The notes beneath the pieces were generated by a model. The model saw only the letters and a program-made list of their open reading frames with translations. It ran no database searches and had not been told where the DNA came from. A stretch of DNA of 22,305 nucleotides from JBIOHJ01 sp044448905 (GTDB lineage: Bacteria > Bacteroidota > Bacteroidia > AKYH767-A > OLB10). A program made the position numbers and the translations under genes. Each line of letters starts with the position of its first letter. Position 1 is the stretch's first letter. Location of the stretch: positions 1 through 22,305 of the forward strand of contig JBIOHJ010000048.1 in assembly GCA_044448905.1 (NCBI GenBank). The letters are read 5' to 3'. Shown here piece after piece: positions 9,077-17,411 of the stretch.

Positions 9077-10792
9077 TCAGGCAAATTTTCTTTTTCGCAA
9101 ATAAAATTTTGTAATTCCGAAAATCAAAAGAATTAATAATGGTCCCACAGTGACAATTGCCTGCCACATGGTTTTTGAACTTTCAAGTTTGGTTTTATCG
9201 AGGATGCGAAGCTTTAATTCCTTTGCACGGATTCCGATTAATCCAGAGTCATCGCACAAATAATCCATCAGGTTTAAGAGAAAATTTTTATTTCCGTAAT
9301 ATTCTCCCGTATAGCGATCGAATCCCAAAGGCATTGCCTGACCGGTTGCTGCGCGGTAGTCATTACGAATCAAATCTCCATCCGATAAGATTGCCATTTT
9401 AGTAAAAACGCTGCTTTCTTTAAATCCTATTTTTTTATTTTCAGCAATTGAAGGAGGAATGCGGTTGGTATAGTTGGATGTAAATTTTCCTTCGAGCAAA
9501 ACCGCAAGTGTTTTATTAGGAGAATTATATTGCCTTACATCAGGTTTTTTTCTCATCAATTCAAGGCTTACGCGTGCAGGTGCATTTTGTGTTTTTGAAT
9601 ATTGGGAAGAAGTAAGAAGGATTGTTTTTTTAACACCGGGTGCAGCTATCGTATCCATGCTTGCGGCAAACTGGAAACGCACAGCATTTATATTATTTAC
9701 TATAGGATGTTTCGATTCGGGAATCACAAGTGGAAAATAAAACCACGGCAATAATTTTTGCTGTGGCTTGTTACCAACGTTGCCGGTTACAACCGGAATA
9801 GGCGCAGCAAGCAGGTCCTGAACCAAGTCATAATTAATGCGAACCCCGTATCGAAAAAGCATATCATCAAGATTTAAATCGCGGGCATACGCAATAATTT
9901 CATCGGCATTGGCAAGGCTGTCCATCTCTGCCACTAACTGATCAATCAGCCATAGAACTTTTCCGCCTTTCATGATAAACTGGTCAATAATAAATTTATC
10001 TTTTTCATCAAAAGCTGAATCGGGTTTGGCAATAATGATTGCCTGGTAATTATCCAGCGCATCGAGCTTGCCGTTTATTTTGCGATATTCAACAGGGTAA
10101 AATTCGCGAAGCGTATTTGAAAAATCTTCTACATAATTTTTTTTCAGTTCGCCATGCCCTTCGATAAAAGCAATTTGTGGCGGAACTTGCACGGTAATCT
10201 TACGGATGGTGTTAATAATTTCATATTCCAATCCCTGTATGGAGTTATTAAGCATTTGTTCGGGCGGTGCGCCAATCTGGTCTTTTAGAAACTGAGCAGC
10301 AATTTCCTGGCTGTGATAATTGAAAATAGCCCCGGGAAAAATTACCTGCTGCGATGCGCTTTCTTTGCTTTTCGATTCAAGCGTGGTAGGCTGCAGCCCT
10401 TTCGAGTAAAGCTGCTTGTATAAATCGTTTCGCTGATTTTGATCGGGATTAGCTGACGGATCTATAAACTGGTATTCGAGATTTCCTTTTGAATAATTGC
10501 GCATTTCATCGAGCATTTCTTTGGTTGCATTTTCCAACCTGGTAAAGCCCGGTGGAAAATCGCCCGACAGGTAAACTTTTATATACACCACATCGGTTAA
10601 ATTTTTCAGAATTTCCTTCGTGGATGGCGACAGGGTGAACCGTTTTTCGGATGTTAGATCGAATCGTGTAAAAACAAAACCCGAGATCACATTTAGCAAA
10701 ACAATAATAAAAAGTATCAGCGAAAGCTGAATGCTGTTTTGCCTTTTCAGATTCTTTCGTTTGCTCGCAGGCGCGATTTTTGTTTCTACCAT
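9077..10792 (-). CDS. gldG: Gliding motility ABC auxiliary protein GldG
   Basis: GldG, 571 residues, close to the usual length. It belongs to the ABC-transporter auxiliary family (PF09822-type) and works with the membrane subunit GldF and ATPase GldA in a system required for gliding and linked to T9SS function. A cytoplasmic basic tail (1-20) precedes a transmembrane segment at about 22-41. FTRFDLTSEKRFTLSPSTKEILKNL then starts the periplasmic region. FIEGHGE lies at 209-215, followed by a GATase-like fold (YQAIIIAKP, DQFIMKGGKVLWLID). A second transmembrane segment near 543-563 is followed by a basic tail (YLRKRKFA). Its start overlaps the end of gldF by 7 nt, implying translational coupling. 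gldA is not in this window. Confidence 0.93.
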   Translation of the reverse strand: MVETKIAPASKRKNLKRQNSIQLSLILFIIVLLNVISGFVFTRFDLTSEKRFTLSPSTKEILKNLTDVVYIKVYLSGDFPPGFTRLENATKEMLDEMRNYSKGNLEYQFIDPSANPDQNQRNDLYKQLYSKGLQPTTLESKSKESASQQVIFPGAIFNYHSQEIAAQFLKDQIGAPPEQMLNNSIQGLEYEIINTIRKITVQVPPQIAFIEGHGELKKNYVEDFSNTLREFYPVEYRKINGKLDALDNYQAIIIAKPDSAFDEKDKFIIDQFIMKGGKVLWLIDQLVAEMDSLANADEIIAYARDLNLDDMLFRYGVRINYDLVQDLLAAPIPVVTGNVGNKPQQKLLPWFYFPLVIPESKHPIVNNINAVRFQFAASMDTIAAPGVKKTILLTSSQYSKTQNAPARVSLELMRKKPDVRQYNSPNKTLAVLLEGKFTSNYTNRIPPSIAENKKIGFKESSVFTKMAILSDGDLIRNDYRAATGQAMPLGFDRYTGEYYGNKNFLLNLMDYLCDDSGLIGIRAKELKLRILDKTKLESSKTMWQAIVTVGPLLILLIFGITKFYLRKRKFA

Positions 10793-11520
10793 TTGCGGCT
10801 TTCTAAAATTGTTTTGGTAAGCAAAATGAAAACAGCAATCATCGAAATAAAATAAACCGCATCGCGTGTATCAATCACACCCCTACTCATGGATGAATAA
10901 TGCGCGCTGATTCCCCATTGATAGATGATATTGCTGATGCCCGCTGACGGAATAAACCCGCTGATGGATTCGAAACCCGAATAAAAAATAAAACATAAAA
11001 ACAATCCAATTACAAAGGCAATTACCTGGTTGTCTGAAATTGATGAAGCAAACAAACCGATTGCCGTAAAACCGCCACCCAAAAAAAGCAATCCTATATA
11101 TGAACCCCAGATGGCACCGCTGTCAACATTACCTTTTGGCGCGCTTAAATTATAAATGCACAGGTAATAGAGTAGGGTAGGGAGGAGTGAAAAAAGAACA
11201 AGAATAAATCCTGCAAAATATTTTGCAAGCACAATTTGTAGTTCGGTTAATGGTCGCGTTAGCAACAATTCAATTGTGCCTGATTTTTTTTCTTCAGAAA
11301 ACAACCGCATGGTAATGGCCGGAATTAAAAACATATACACCCATGGTGTGAGGATAAATAAGCTATCTATATTCGAAAAACCGCTGTCGAATACATTGAA
11401 CTGCGTATCGGGAAAAACCCACATGAATAAGCTAAGCGTAAGAAGGAATACCACAATTACTATGTACCCGATAAGCGAGTTGAGAAAAGTGTTGATTTCT
11501 TTTTGTAAAAGAGAAAACAT
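10786..11520 (-). CDS. gldF: Gliding motility ABC permease GldF
   Basis: Six-helix ABC-2 type permease of 244 residues, the normal size of GldF. MFSLLQKEINTFLNSLIGYI opens the first helix. The conserved cytoplasmic loop AITMRLFSEEKKSGTIELLLTRPLTELQIVLAKY is the part expected to contact the ATPase. Later helices are rich in Gly and Phe (YIGLLFLGGGFTAIGLFASS). GldF needs GldA, encoded elsewhere, for energy, and GldG, whose gene overlaps its 3' end. It is the first gene of the gldF-gldG-DUF4340 unit. The substrate of this transporter is still unknown in the family. The start is an ATG at 11520 matching homologues' N-termini. Confidence 0.93.
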   Translation of the reverse strand: MFSLLQKEINTFLNSLIGYIVIVVFLLTLSLFMWVFPDTQFNVFDSGFSNIDSLFILTPWVYMFLIPAITMRLFSEEKKSGTIELLLTRPLTELQIVLAKYFAGFILVLFSLLPTLLYYLCIYNLSAPKGNVDSGAIWGSYIGLLFLGGGFTAIGLFASSISDNQVIAFVIGLFLCFIFYSGFESISGFIPSAGISNIIYQWGISAHYSSMSRGVIDTRDAVYFISMIAVFILLTKTILESRKW

Positions 11521-11597
11521 TGCTATGAACTGAATTATGATCCCGATGAATAGGAAGAATTATGAATTGTGCTGTGCTATAAAAGATTTGCAGCCGG

Positions 11598-11605
11598 CAA
11601 AACTA
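11598..11605 (-). promoter_or_regulatory. Putative -7 box for the gldFG operon
   Basis: TAGTTTTG on the minus strand is an exact TAnnTTTG match 78 nt before the gldF ATG. There is no obvious TTTG at -33. It lies in the 192-nt gap shared with the divergent SGNH gene. Confidence 0.38.
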
Positions 11606-11685
11606 CATAAAAAGGAATTTCATTTATGATTAGTTAAAAAAGGTAATTGAGGTAATTGAAAAATAACTTATTCAACTGCGCTTTG

Positions 11686-11693
11686 TATTTTTG
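11686..11693 (+). promoter_or_regulatory. Putative -7 box for the SGNH hydrolase gene
   Basis: TATTTTTG fits the TAnnTTTG element, 20 nt before the ATG at 11713. This implies a very short leader. The nearest upstream TTG is too far away (27-nt spacer) to be a good -33 element. Confidence 0.35.
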
Positions 11694-11712
11694 TCGGACA
11701 CAATGATGATAA

Positions 11713-12750
11713 ATGAAACTTCACATAAAAAAAAAGCTCTCTAATATTTGTCTTTTATTAGTAAGCACACTGGTTGCGATATTAGTCGGTGAGTTTACAA
11801 TCCGCCAATTTAATAAATCAAAGACATGGACAAGTTGGAGAGAAAGTGCAGATATTTTAAAAACGATGATCAACGATGCTAAGGTAGGTTATATCCGAAA
11901 TCCTGATACCAGCTATATAGGCTCCCTAAATGCTGTTTGTAATATAAATAGCATGGGTTTCCGGGATTCTAATTATAATGTCAGAAAAGGGAAAAATAAA
12001 AAACGAATTTGTTTTATTGGCGATTCAGTGACGGAAGGATACGGTATTGAGGTGCCTCAGAGGTATTCAAATCTTACAGCTGTAAAAGCAAACTCCTTAG
12101 CGCAAAACAATTCCATTGAGTACGAATCGTTAAATTTCGGTATTTCGCGATATGCAACGTCTAATGAACTTGCAGTTTTAAAAAATTATGTGCTTCCAAT
12201 GGCTCCTGATATTGTTTTTCTTCAAATATGTTTTAATGACATAGCACCAAATAAAGAGTATGATCTATCGCTACCAATTAAGGGTTTGCCAAACCTAGAT
12301 GACGAGACAGAGGATTACAAAAATTTTTTCGTTAAGATTTTTTTGCAAAAACATTCTGCGCTTTATTTGCTTTTAGCAGAGAAATATAATTACATACGCC
12401 TGAAGTCAGGCAAATCCAATTCTATTTTAGATGACGTCTTACGCATTAATGCTGATGATATGATTAAAACCAATTATTTTATTGAAGAAATAAAAAAAGT
12501 GTGCAGCGGAAATAAAATAAGATTAATTGCATCGTATATTCCATTAGAAGCAGAAGTTATCATCAAATCTGAAGAAATGAGTTTTCATATAAACAACATG
12601 TTAGAGAATACATGTAAATTGCACAACATTGAATATTTGAACACCCTAAAAATATTCAGGCAGATAAAAGACGATTTATATTTGGACGATTGTCATCTGA
12701 ATACAGAAGGGAATAAAATTGTTAGTGAACTGATTTCCGAAATACTATAA
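11713..12750 (+). CDS. Membrane-anchored SGNH/GDSL-family hydrolase
   Basis: Protein of 345 residues with a single N-terminal membrane segment (about 10-27) and a soluble SGNH hydrolase domain, probably outside the cytoplasm. All four catalytic blocks are present: GDSVTEGYG with nucleophile Ser105, NFGIS with Gly143, ICFND with Asn175, and DDCHLN with the Asp325/His328 pair. Family members remove acetyl or other acyl groups from polysaccharides, lipids or peptidoglycan; the substrate here is not predictable. The region before block I (IRNPDTSYIG...MGFRDSNY) resembles exopolysaccharide-associated SGNH proteins. By eye its codons are more A/T-rich than those of flanking genes, and no partner gene is adjacent. 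It may therefore be a recent arrival, but no mobile element is visible. It diverges from gldF and converges on the ABM gene. Confidence 0.85.
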   Translation: MKLHIKKKLSNICLLLVSTLVAILVGEFTIRQFNKSKTWTSWRESADILKTMINDAKVGYIRNPDTSYIGSLNAVCNINSMGFRDSNYNVRKGKNKKRICFIGDSVTEGYGIEVPQRYSNLTAVKANSLAQNNSIEYESLNFGISRYATSNELAVLKNYVLPMAPDIVFLQICFNDIAPNKEYDLSLPIKGLPNLDDETEDYKNFFVKIFLQKHSALYLLLAEKYNYIRLKSGKSNSILDDVLRINADDMIKTNYFIEEIKKVCSGNKIRLIASYIPLEAEVIIKSEEMSFHINNMLENTCKLHNIEYLNTLKIFRQIKDDLYLDDCHLNTEGNKIVSELISEIL

Positions 12751-12790
12751 ATATGTTCACAAAATTTTGAATCTTTATATGCACGCCAAC

Positions 12791-12820
12791 ACCCTGCAGG
12801 TCTAAAAATACCTTCAGGGT
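12791..12820. terminator. Palindrome between convergent genes, possibly a dispersed Bacteroidota element
   Basis: Arms ACCCTGCAGGT (12791-12801) and ACCTTCAGGGT (12810-12820) pair over 11 positions with one mismatch, around an 8-nt A-rich loop. It sits between the stop of the SGNH gene and the stop of the convergent ABM gene, where a bidirectional terminator is expected. T-tracts are weak. Very similar AACCTTCAGGGT/AACCTGTCAGGGTT palindromes recur between genes in Bacteroidota, from memory, so it may be one copy of a repeat family. Confidence 0.45.
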
Positions 12821-12841
12821 TTAACATCAAAAAAATATTCA

Positions 12842-13150
12842 TCATTTGTTTACCCCTTCAACACTCAAAACTTTTATAAAACTCCACGCTTCGGGTTTAT
12901 CATTAAACAAAGGTTTTACCTGCTGCCAGGTTGTTTTAAATAGCTCCGATTGTAAATAATTTTCCAACGCTTTTTCCGAATCCCACAAGCTGTATGTGTA
13001 AAGAATATTTTTTTCTTTCGTGTAGTTCCACAATTCCAAATGATTGCAGCCACTAAAATTTCTAATCTCCTGTTTAGACGAATTGAACAAACGCAAGAAT
13101 TCATCAACATGAAATGGATAAACCGGAAGGCGTACAAGACGAATAAGCAT
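12842..13150 (-). CDS. ABM-fold small monooxygenase-like protein
   Basis: Protein of 102 residues with the dimeric alpha/beta-barrel of the antibiotic biosynthesis monooxygenase (ABM) superfamily. The pattern is MLIRLVRLPVYP, then helix VDEFLRLFNSSKQEIRNFSGC, LELWNYTKEKNILYTYSLWDSEKALENYLQSELF and the closing helix TWQQVKPLFNDKPEAWSF. Members include quinol monooxygenases, heme-degrading enzymes and stress proteins, so the chemistry here is unassigned. It lies 45 nt downstream of the SAM hydroxide adenosyltransferase gene on the same strand and may be co-transcribed with it. A full-length fit from the first ATG supports the start. Confidence 0.82.
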   Translation of the reverse strand: MLIRLVRLPVYPFHVDEFLRLFNSSKQEIRNFSGCNHLELWNYTKEKNILYTYSLWDSEKALENYLQSELFKTTWQQVKPLFNDKPEAWSFIKVLSVEGVNK

Positions 13151-13195
13151 TAGAGGATTGTTGGTTGTTGATTTTTGAAGGACGACTGACGACTC

Positions 13196-13969
13196 CTACT
13201 TAAAATCTATCCGCACAATATCACCGTAATTCATGCCGAGCAACCCGGCAGCATTTCCCTGGTTGAGGGCAATTTCGAGATAACCTGCGCTATTAAATAA
13301 TGCGAGCAGCTGTCCTCGCGGAACATCACTGTATTTATTACTAAGTGTGGTAATTATGTATTCATCCCTTCGGGCATTGATAACAAATTTTTTTCTTGTC
13401 CCCATCCTTTCAAATAGCTCTTTATTAATATTAGTAATTACATTTTGAAATTCATCAATATAAATTACGGTTCCTTTAATGGTGCCCTCTTCAATTACCG
13501 GCTGCAAGTGTGTTCTTTGTACAAAATTTTCGACTTTGCTGCCAAGCAAATAAAAATCTCCGCCATTTGCAAGGAATACCGCCACTTTGGAGATTTCTTT
13601 TTCATATAGAGCAGCTTGTATTTCCTGAACCGGAAATAAGGAAACTATTTCAGAAGGTGTTTCATCAAAAGCAAGTGAAAAAAAGCCGTCATTCAATCCG
13701 ATAAAAAAATGATTTTGATATTTGATAGCTATCAGCTCCGGTTCTTTCTCGGCTTCCGAGATCAATCCTATAATGTGAACCGTACCATCGGGAAAGTGTT
13801 TCCATGCATTCCGGAAAATAAATGCTCCGTTAAGCAAATCGAACGGATGTGCAAAATGACTGATATCAACAATATTCAGAGTTGGTAATTCGCTAAGCAA
13901 TGCTCCTTTTAACGCCCCCAAATAAAAATCTTTTATTCCCCAATCAGTAGTCAAGGTTACAACAGGCAT
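13196..13969 (-). CDS. SAM hydroxide adenosyltransferase (DUF62 family)
   Basis: Likely splits S-adenosylmethionine with water into adenosine and methionine, as shown for DUF62 hydrolases related to the SAM halogenases. I take the ATG at 13969 (257 residues), because family proteins begin almost at the motif seen here as MPVVTLTTDWG (Asp9). A GTG at 14023 would add 18 residues of unlikely sequence and cover a TATATTTT promoter-like stretch. Other family features are NIVDISHFAHPFDLLNGAFIFRNAWKHFPDGTVH, FIGLNDGFFSLAF and, in the C-terminal barrel, IYIDEFQNVITNINKELF. The usual VVDPGVG-x2-R loop is replaced by IGLISEAE, a divergence I believe is common in Bacteroidota homologues. Divergent from phoH, 155 nt away. 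Confidence 0.85.
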   Translation of the reverse strand: MPVVTLTTDWGIKDFYLGALKGALLSELPTLNIVDISHFAHPFDLLNGAFIFRNAWKHFPDGTVHIIGLISEAEKEPELIAIKYQNHFFIGLNDGFFSLAFDETPSEIVSLFPVQEIQAALYEKEISKVAVFLANGGDFYLLGSKVENFVQRTHLQPVIEEGTIKGTVIYIDEFQNVITNINKELFERMGTRKKFVINARRDEYIITTLSNKYSDVPRGQLLALFNSAGYLEIALNQGNAAGLLGMNYGDIVRIDFK

Positions 13970-14124
13970 GCTTTTTATATACTTTTGTGAAGGGTAAAAA
14001 TATACCGTTAATGAAAAGCCCACCGGTTGAAATGAAAATATTTTTTAACAAGATCATTAACGGCAGTAATGGGGTAGAACTTTTAAGATTCATAATCGTA
14101 TAAATTGAAATAGTAAATTAAATA

Positions 14125-15087
14125 TTGAAAGAAATTATTATTCCGATCGAATTTGCCAATGCCGTTGACTTTTATGGCATCAACGATGCGAATCTCGAAA
14201 TTATCCGAAAAAAATTTCCGGCTTTAAAAATTATTTCACGCGGAAGCGAGTTAAAAATTTTAGGGGATGAAGCACAGATCGAATTGCTTCACGAAAAATT
14301 AAACCAGCTTATTAAGCAATTTGAAAATTCGGGACACCTCACTGCCGAAGATGTGAACATTTTATTGAATGGCAACGGCAGCGAACGAAAACCTGATGCC
14401 GGTAGTACTGATGTTCTTGTATATGGGCAAAACGGGCTGGTTGTAAAAGCACGTACAGTTAACCAGCAGCGCATGGTAACTGCTTCCGAAAAAAATGATG
14501 TAGTGTTTGCCGTTGGCCCTGCCGGAACCGGCAAAACGTATACGGCCGTAGCGCTTGCAGTGCGGGCATTAAAAAATAAAGAAATCCGCAGAATAATTCT
14601 TACCCGTCCTGCTGTTGAAGCTGGCGAGAACCTTGGTTTTTTGCCGGGTGATTTAAAAGAAAAAATAGACCCCTATTTGCGGCCGTTATATGATGCATTG
14701 TATGATATGATTCCTTCAGAAAAATTAAAATCATATATCGAAACCGGGGTTATTGAAGTTGCGCCTCTTGCATTTATGCGGGGCAGAACGCTTGATAATG
14801 CTTTTGTGATTTTGGATGAAGCACAAAATGCAACACAGTTGCAGTTAAAAATGTTTCTTACCCGCATGGGGCCATCAGCAAAATTTATTGTTACTGGCGA
14901 TATTACTCAAATTGACCTTCCTCAAAGACAACCATCTGGATTACTGGAGGCAATAAAACTTTTGAAAAAGATACCGGGTATTGATTTTGTTTACCTCGAT
15001 GCCGGTGATGTTGTGAGACACCGGATTGTGAAAGAGATAATTCATGCTTATGGTAAAAAGTACAATAAACAAAAAGAAGAACAATAA
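14125..15087 (+). CDS. phoH: PhoH family ATPase
   Basis: PhoH/YbeZ-type P-loop ATPase of 320 residues, the usual length. The N-terminal part (to about residue 90) is a KH-like nucleic-acid-binding region (RGSELKILGDEAQIELLHEKL). The ATPase core has Walker A GPAGTGKT at 131-138, RPAVEAGENLGFLPGDLKEKIDPYLRPLYDAL, Walker B VILDEAQN with Asp231-Glu232, and the sensor motif TGDITQIDLP. PhoH proteins are linked to RNA metabolism, often with the RNase YbeY, which is not in this window. The start is a TTG: the codon at 14125 begins the conserved MKEIIIPIEF, and no ATG occurs nearby in frame. No clear Shine-Dalgarno sequence is present, as is usual in this phylum. Confidence 0.95.
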   Translation: MKEIIIPIEFANAVDFYGINDANLEIIRKKFPALKIISRGSELKILGDEAQIELLHEKLNQLIKQFENSGHLTAEDVNILLNGNGSERKPDAGSTDVLVYGQNGLVVKARTVNQQRMVTASEKNDVVFAVGPAGTGKTYTAVALAVRALKNKEIRRIILTRPAVEAGENLGFLPGDLKEKIDPYLRPLYDALYDMIPSEKLKSYIETGVIEVAPLAFMRGRTLDNAFVILDEAQNATQLQLKMFLTRMGPSAKFIVTGDITQIDLPQRQPSGLLEAIKLLKKIPGIDFVYLDAGDVVRHRIVKEIIHAYGKKYNKQKEEQ

Positions 15088-15121
15088 ACTGTGACAACAA
15101 CTTGGTTTCAGTTAATCAAAA

Positions 15122-15406
15122 TCACAAAAATAAACTTGGGTTATCGCCTAAAAGATTTTTGAGACTTTCCAAATCAGCAGAAAGTTTTTTAATGAGTTTT
15201 ATTTCCTCTTTTGATAACGTCAGATTATTAAGATTGTTTTTTTTGCCTGCAATACTTTTTACTTTACCGCTTTTTTCTTCATTGCCTTTAAAAAACAGTT
15301 CATAAATTATTTTATCAGTTAATAAATTGCGGTCGGCAGGCTCAAGCCTGTCTAAAATATCATGAATGTTTTTTATTTCTCTTTCAAAATGAATCTTCTT
15401 TTTCAT
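15122..15406 (-). CDS. Small charged protein of unknown function downstream of the histidine kinase
   Basis: Protein of 94 residues that I do not recognise. It is rich in Lys, Glu and Leu, with two predicted helical stretches (about 1-40, and 64-88, TLSKEEIKLIKKLSADLESLKNLLG) separated by a basic, Asn-rich linker. There is no signal peptide or membrane segment, so it is probably cytoplasmic. It starts 34 nt after the stop of the sensor kinase on the same strand and ends just past the convergent phoH stop, so it is likely co-transcribed with the kinase. Position and helix content allow an accessory role in signalling, but nothing in the sequence shows one. I judge it real because no other gene fits this gap and its composition looks coding. 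Confidence 0.6.
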   Translation of the reverse strand: MKKKIHFEREIKNIHDILDRLEPADRNLLTDKIIYELFFKGNEEKSGKVKSIAGKKNNLNNLTLSKEEIKLIKKLSADLESLKNLLGDNPSLFL

Positions 15407-15440
15407 GCTTACCAGGAATAAAAATTAAAAACAATTTTTT

Positions 15441-17183
15441 TTATACGGGCGCAAATTCGACCGAATTAACATCTTCAGCATTCTTTGGTGTCGATTTTTG
15501 CCATGTAAAATGAAACGTGGCACCACTTCCTTTTTCTGATTCAATCCAGATTTGCCCACCTTGGTCTTCGATTATTTTCTTAACAATAGCCAAACCTACA
15601 CCAGTGCTTTCAACCTCATCACGTGCATTTAAAGTCTGAAAAATCACAAATATTTTATCATGAAATTGTTTTTCAATTCCAGGACCGTTATCGGTTACTT
15701 TAAAGTGCCAGAAATTCTTTTCTTCTTCAGCGTCAATCGAAATGACTATTTTTTCCTTATCATTATACTTGATTGCGTTATTGATAAGATTCATAAAAAT
15801 CTGCTGAAGCTTTATTTTATCGGAATTAAGAATAGGCAATTGCGGATTGATAATTAAATTGCAATTTTGCGGTGCACCAAGCAAGTCAATGGTTTCTTTC
15901 AGCAAAGTTTTGGTGTCGAATGAAACATATTGTCCTTTGTTTTTTCCGGCTTTTGAATAATCTAAAATACCATTGATAAGAGCTTCCATTCTTACCACCC
16001 GCCCTTTTATGATGTTGAAATTTTGACGCAACGAGTCCTGCAATTGATCGCCCATATCTTCTTCAATCCATCCCGTAAGATTTCCAATGGCACGCAACGG
16101 TGCTTTCAAATCATGTGAAACCACGTAAGCAAATTTGTCCAGCTCGCGGTTGGTTTTTTCGAGGTCATGCATATACTCTTCCATTTTGCTCTCGGCATTT
16201 TTTCGTTCTGTAATGTCACTTTCAATAAAAATATATTTTTCGGCTTCACCTTTTTCGTTCAAAATAGGAGTGATATTTTCCTGAAGCCAAATTTTGCTCC
16301 GGTCTTTTTTATATTTTATTATTTCTTCATTGCAGCTTTTACCAACGGCAAGTTTTTGATTGATTAAAAGCACGGTCTGTTGATTGGTTTCTTCGCCATG
16401 CATGAGCGCAGAAGTTTTTTTCCCGATTACTTCATCAAATGAAAACCCCATCATTCTTGTAAACCCATCATTAACCCATTCAACAACACCTTTGCTGTTG
16501 GTAATTATCACACTGTTATTTGTTTTACTTGCCACCAAAGAAAGTTTTCTCAGCTCCTTATTCTTCTCTCTCAAAATATCTCTTGATTCTGTAATTTTCA
16601 TAATTACAATATTTTTACCACCTTCAAGATAATTGCTTAAGGCAGCAATCATAAACATTGCAAGAATTCCGGAAATAAGAAAATCCTGATCAATCAGTTC
16701 ATCGCTATTCAGAATATTGGTGACAATATCTGAGCGTTCGCGGATTAAATAAAAGAATGTAAGGTTTATAAAAGAAAGCAGTGTGAACATTTTGCCCGCC
16801 TTGCTTCCCAAAAGCATAAAGCCGGTTAAAATAAGTACACCTAAATAAAATGATCCTGCATTGCGAATACCACCAGAAAAATAAGTAAGAATATGAATTA
16901 TTGAAAACGCAGCTAATATAACAAGTGTATAAGCAAATTTAATGTTACGGTGCCTTGGCAAAAAATAGTAATTGAGGATTAAACAACTTGCCAATATTAA
17001 CAAGCTGATAGGAATTAAGTTCTGCGCTTTGAATTCATATTTTGTTTGGTAGGACACTGCTATGGAAACAATAATGCCTGTTACCGTAAATATCCTGAAT
17101 AAAACATAGCGTTGCTTCGAAAGGATATCATCTTCAGCAATTGTTTTATAGTACTCGCTTCTGAAGAACTTCAGCAGTTTCAT
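15441..17183 (-). CDS. Membrane sensor histidine kinase with PAS domain
   Basis: Hybrid-free sensor kinase of 580 residues. Six hydrophobic segments (about 28-46, 57-75, 82-101, 110-126, 131-148, 167-187) form a membrane sensor with almost no periplasmic loops. A coiled-coil linker (190-215) leads to a PAS domain (about 214-328, SVIITNSKGVVEWVNDGFTRMMGF, ending FIESDITERK). Next is a second coiled coil and the HisKA domain with phospho-acceptor His357 in VVSHDLKAPLRA. The ATPase domain has N-box NLINNAIKYN (465-474), G1 DNGPGI from Asp498, and G2 TGVGLAIV (527-534). The PAS helix resembles LOV proteins (VIGKKTSALMHGEET) but lacks the flavin-binding cysteine. It is divergent from the response regulator at 17412, 228 nt away, its likely partner. 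Confidence 0.92.
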   Translation of the reverse strand: MKLLKFFRSEYYKTIAEDDILSKQRYVLFRIFTVTGIIVSIAVSYQTKYEFKAQNLIPISLLILASCLILNYYFLPRHRNIKFAYTLVILAAFSIIHILTYFSGGIRNAGSFYLGVLILTGFMLLGSKAGKMFTLLSFINLTFFYLIRERSDIVTNILNSDELIDQDFLISGILAMFMIAALSNYLEGGKNIVIMKITESRDILREKNKELRKLSLVASKTNNSVIITNSKGVVEWVNDGFTRMMGFSFDEVIGKKTSALMHGEETNQQTVLLINQKLAVGKSCNEEIIKYKKDRSKIWLQENITPILNEKGEAEKYIFIESDITERKNAESKMEEYMHDLEKTNRELDKFAYVVSHDLKAPLRAIGNLTGWIEEDMGDQLQDSLRQNFNIIKGRVVRMEALINGILDYSKAGKNKGQYVSFDTKTLLKETIDLLGAPQNCNLIINPQLPILNSDKIKLQQIFMNLINNAIKYNDKEKIVISIDAEEEKNFWHFKVTDNGPGIEKQFHDKIFVIFQTLNARDEVESTGVGLAIVKKIIEDQGGQIWIESEKGSGATFHFTWQKSTPKNAEDVNSVEFAPV

Positions 17184-17411
17184 GTAGTTTTGTTTTATCA
17201 GAATTTATTAAAATGATATTTGTACGCAGTGAAACATAATTAGTTACGTTATTCACTCCTGCAAAACCACATCAGTTTAATTGATTCCTGCCTTTAACTA
17301 AAGCTCGTGGATTAATCAGAGAAGCAAAGCATCAGGCTTTATAATTATTTTGAATAATTGATGACTCGAAAACAAATAGAACATTTTTTAATGTTTAGCG
17401 TAAAATGTTAA

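Noticed and set aside
15102..15305. 67-residue plus-strand frame after phoH
   Set aside because: It is antisense to the better-supported 94-residue gene and begins with an unremarkable Asn/Lys-rich stretch; no family match.
15441..17183. LOV photoreceptor
   Set aside because: The PAS domain resembles LOV around VIGKKTSALMHGEET, but the flavin-bonding cysteine motif NCRFLQ is absent.
17184..17411. Regulatory motif in the kinase/regulator intergenic region
   Set aside because: Only partial -7 matches (TATGTTTC, TATTTTG) and a 5-bp hairpin; nothing firm enough to annotate.
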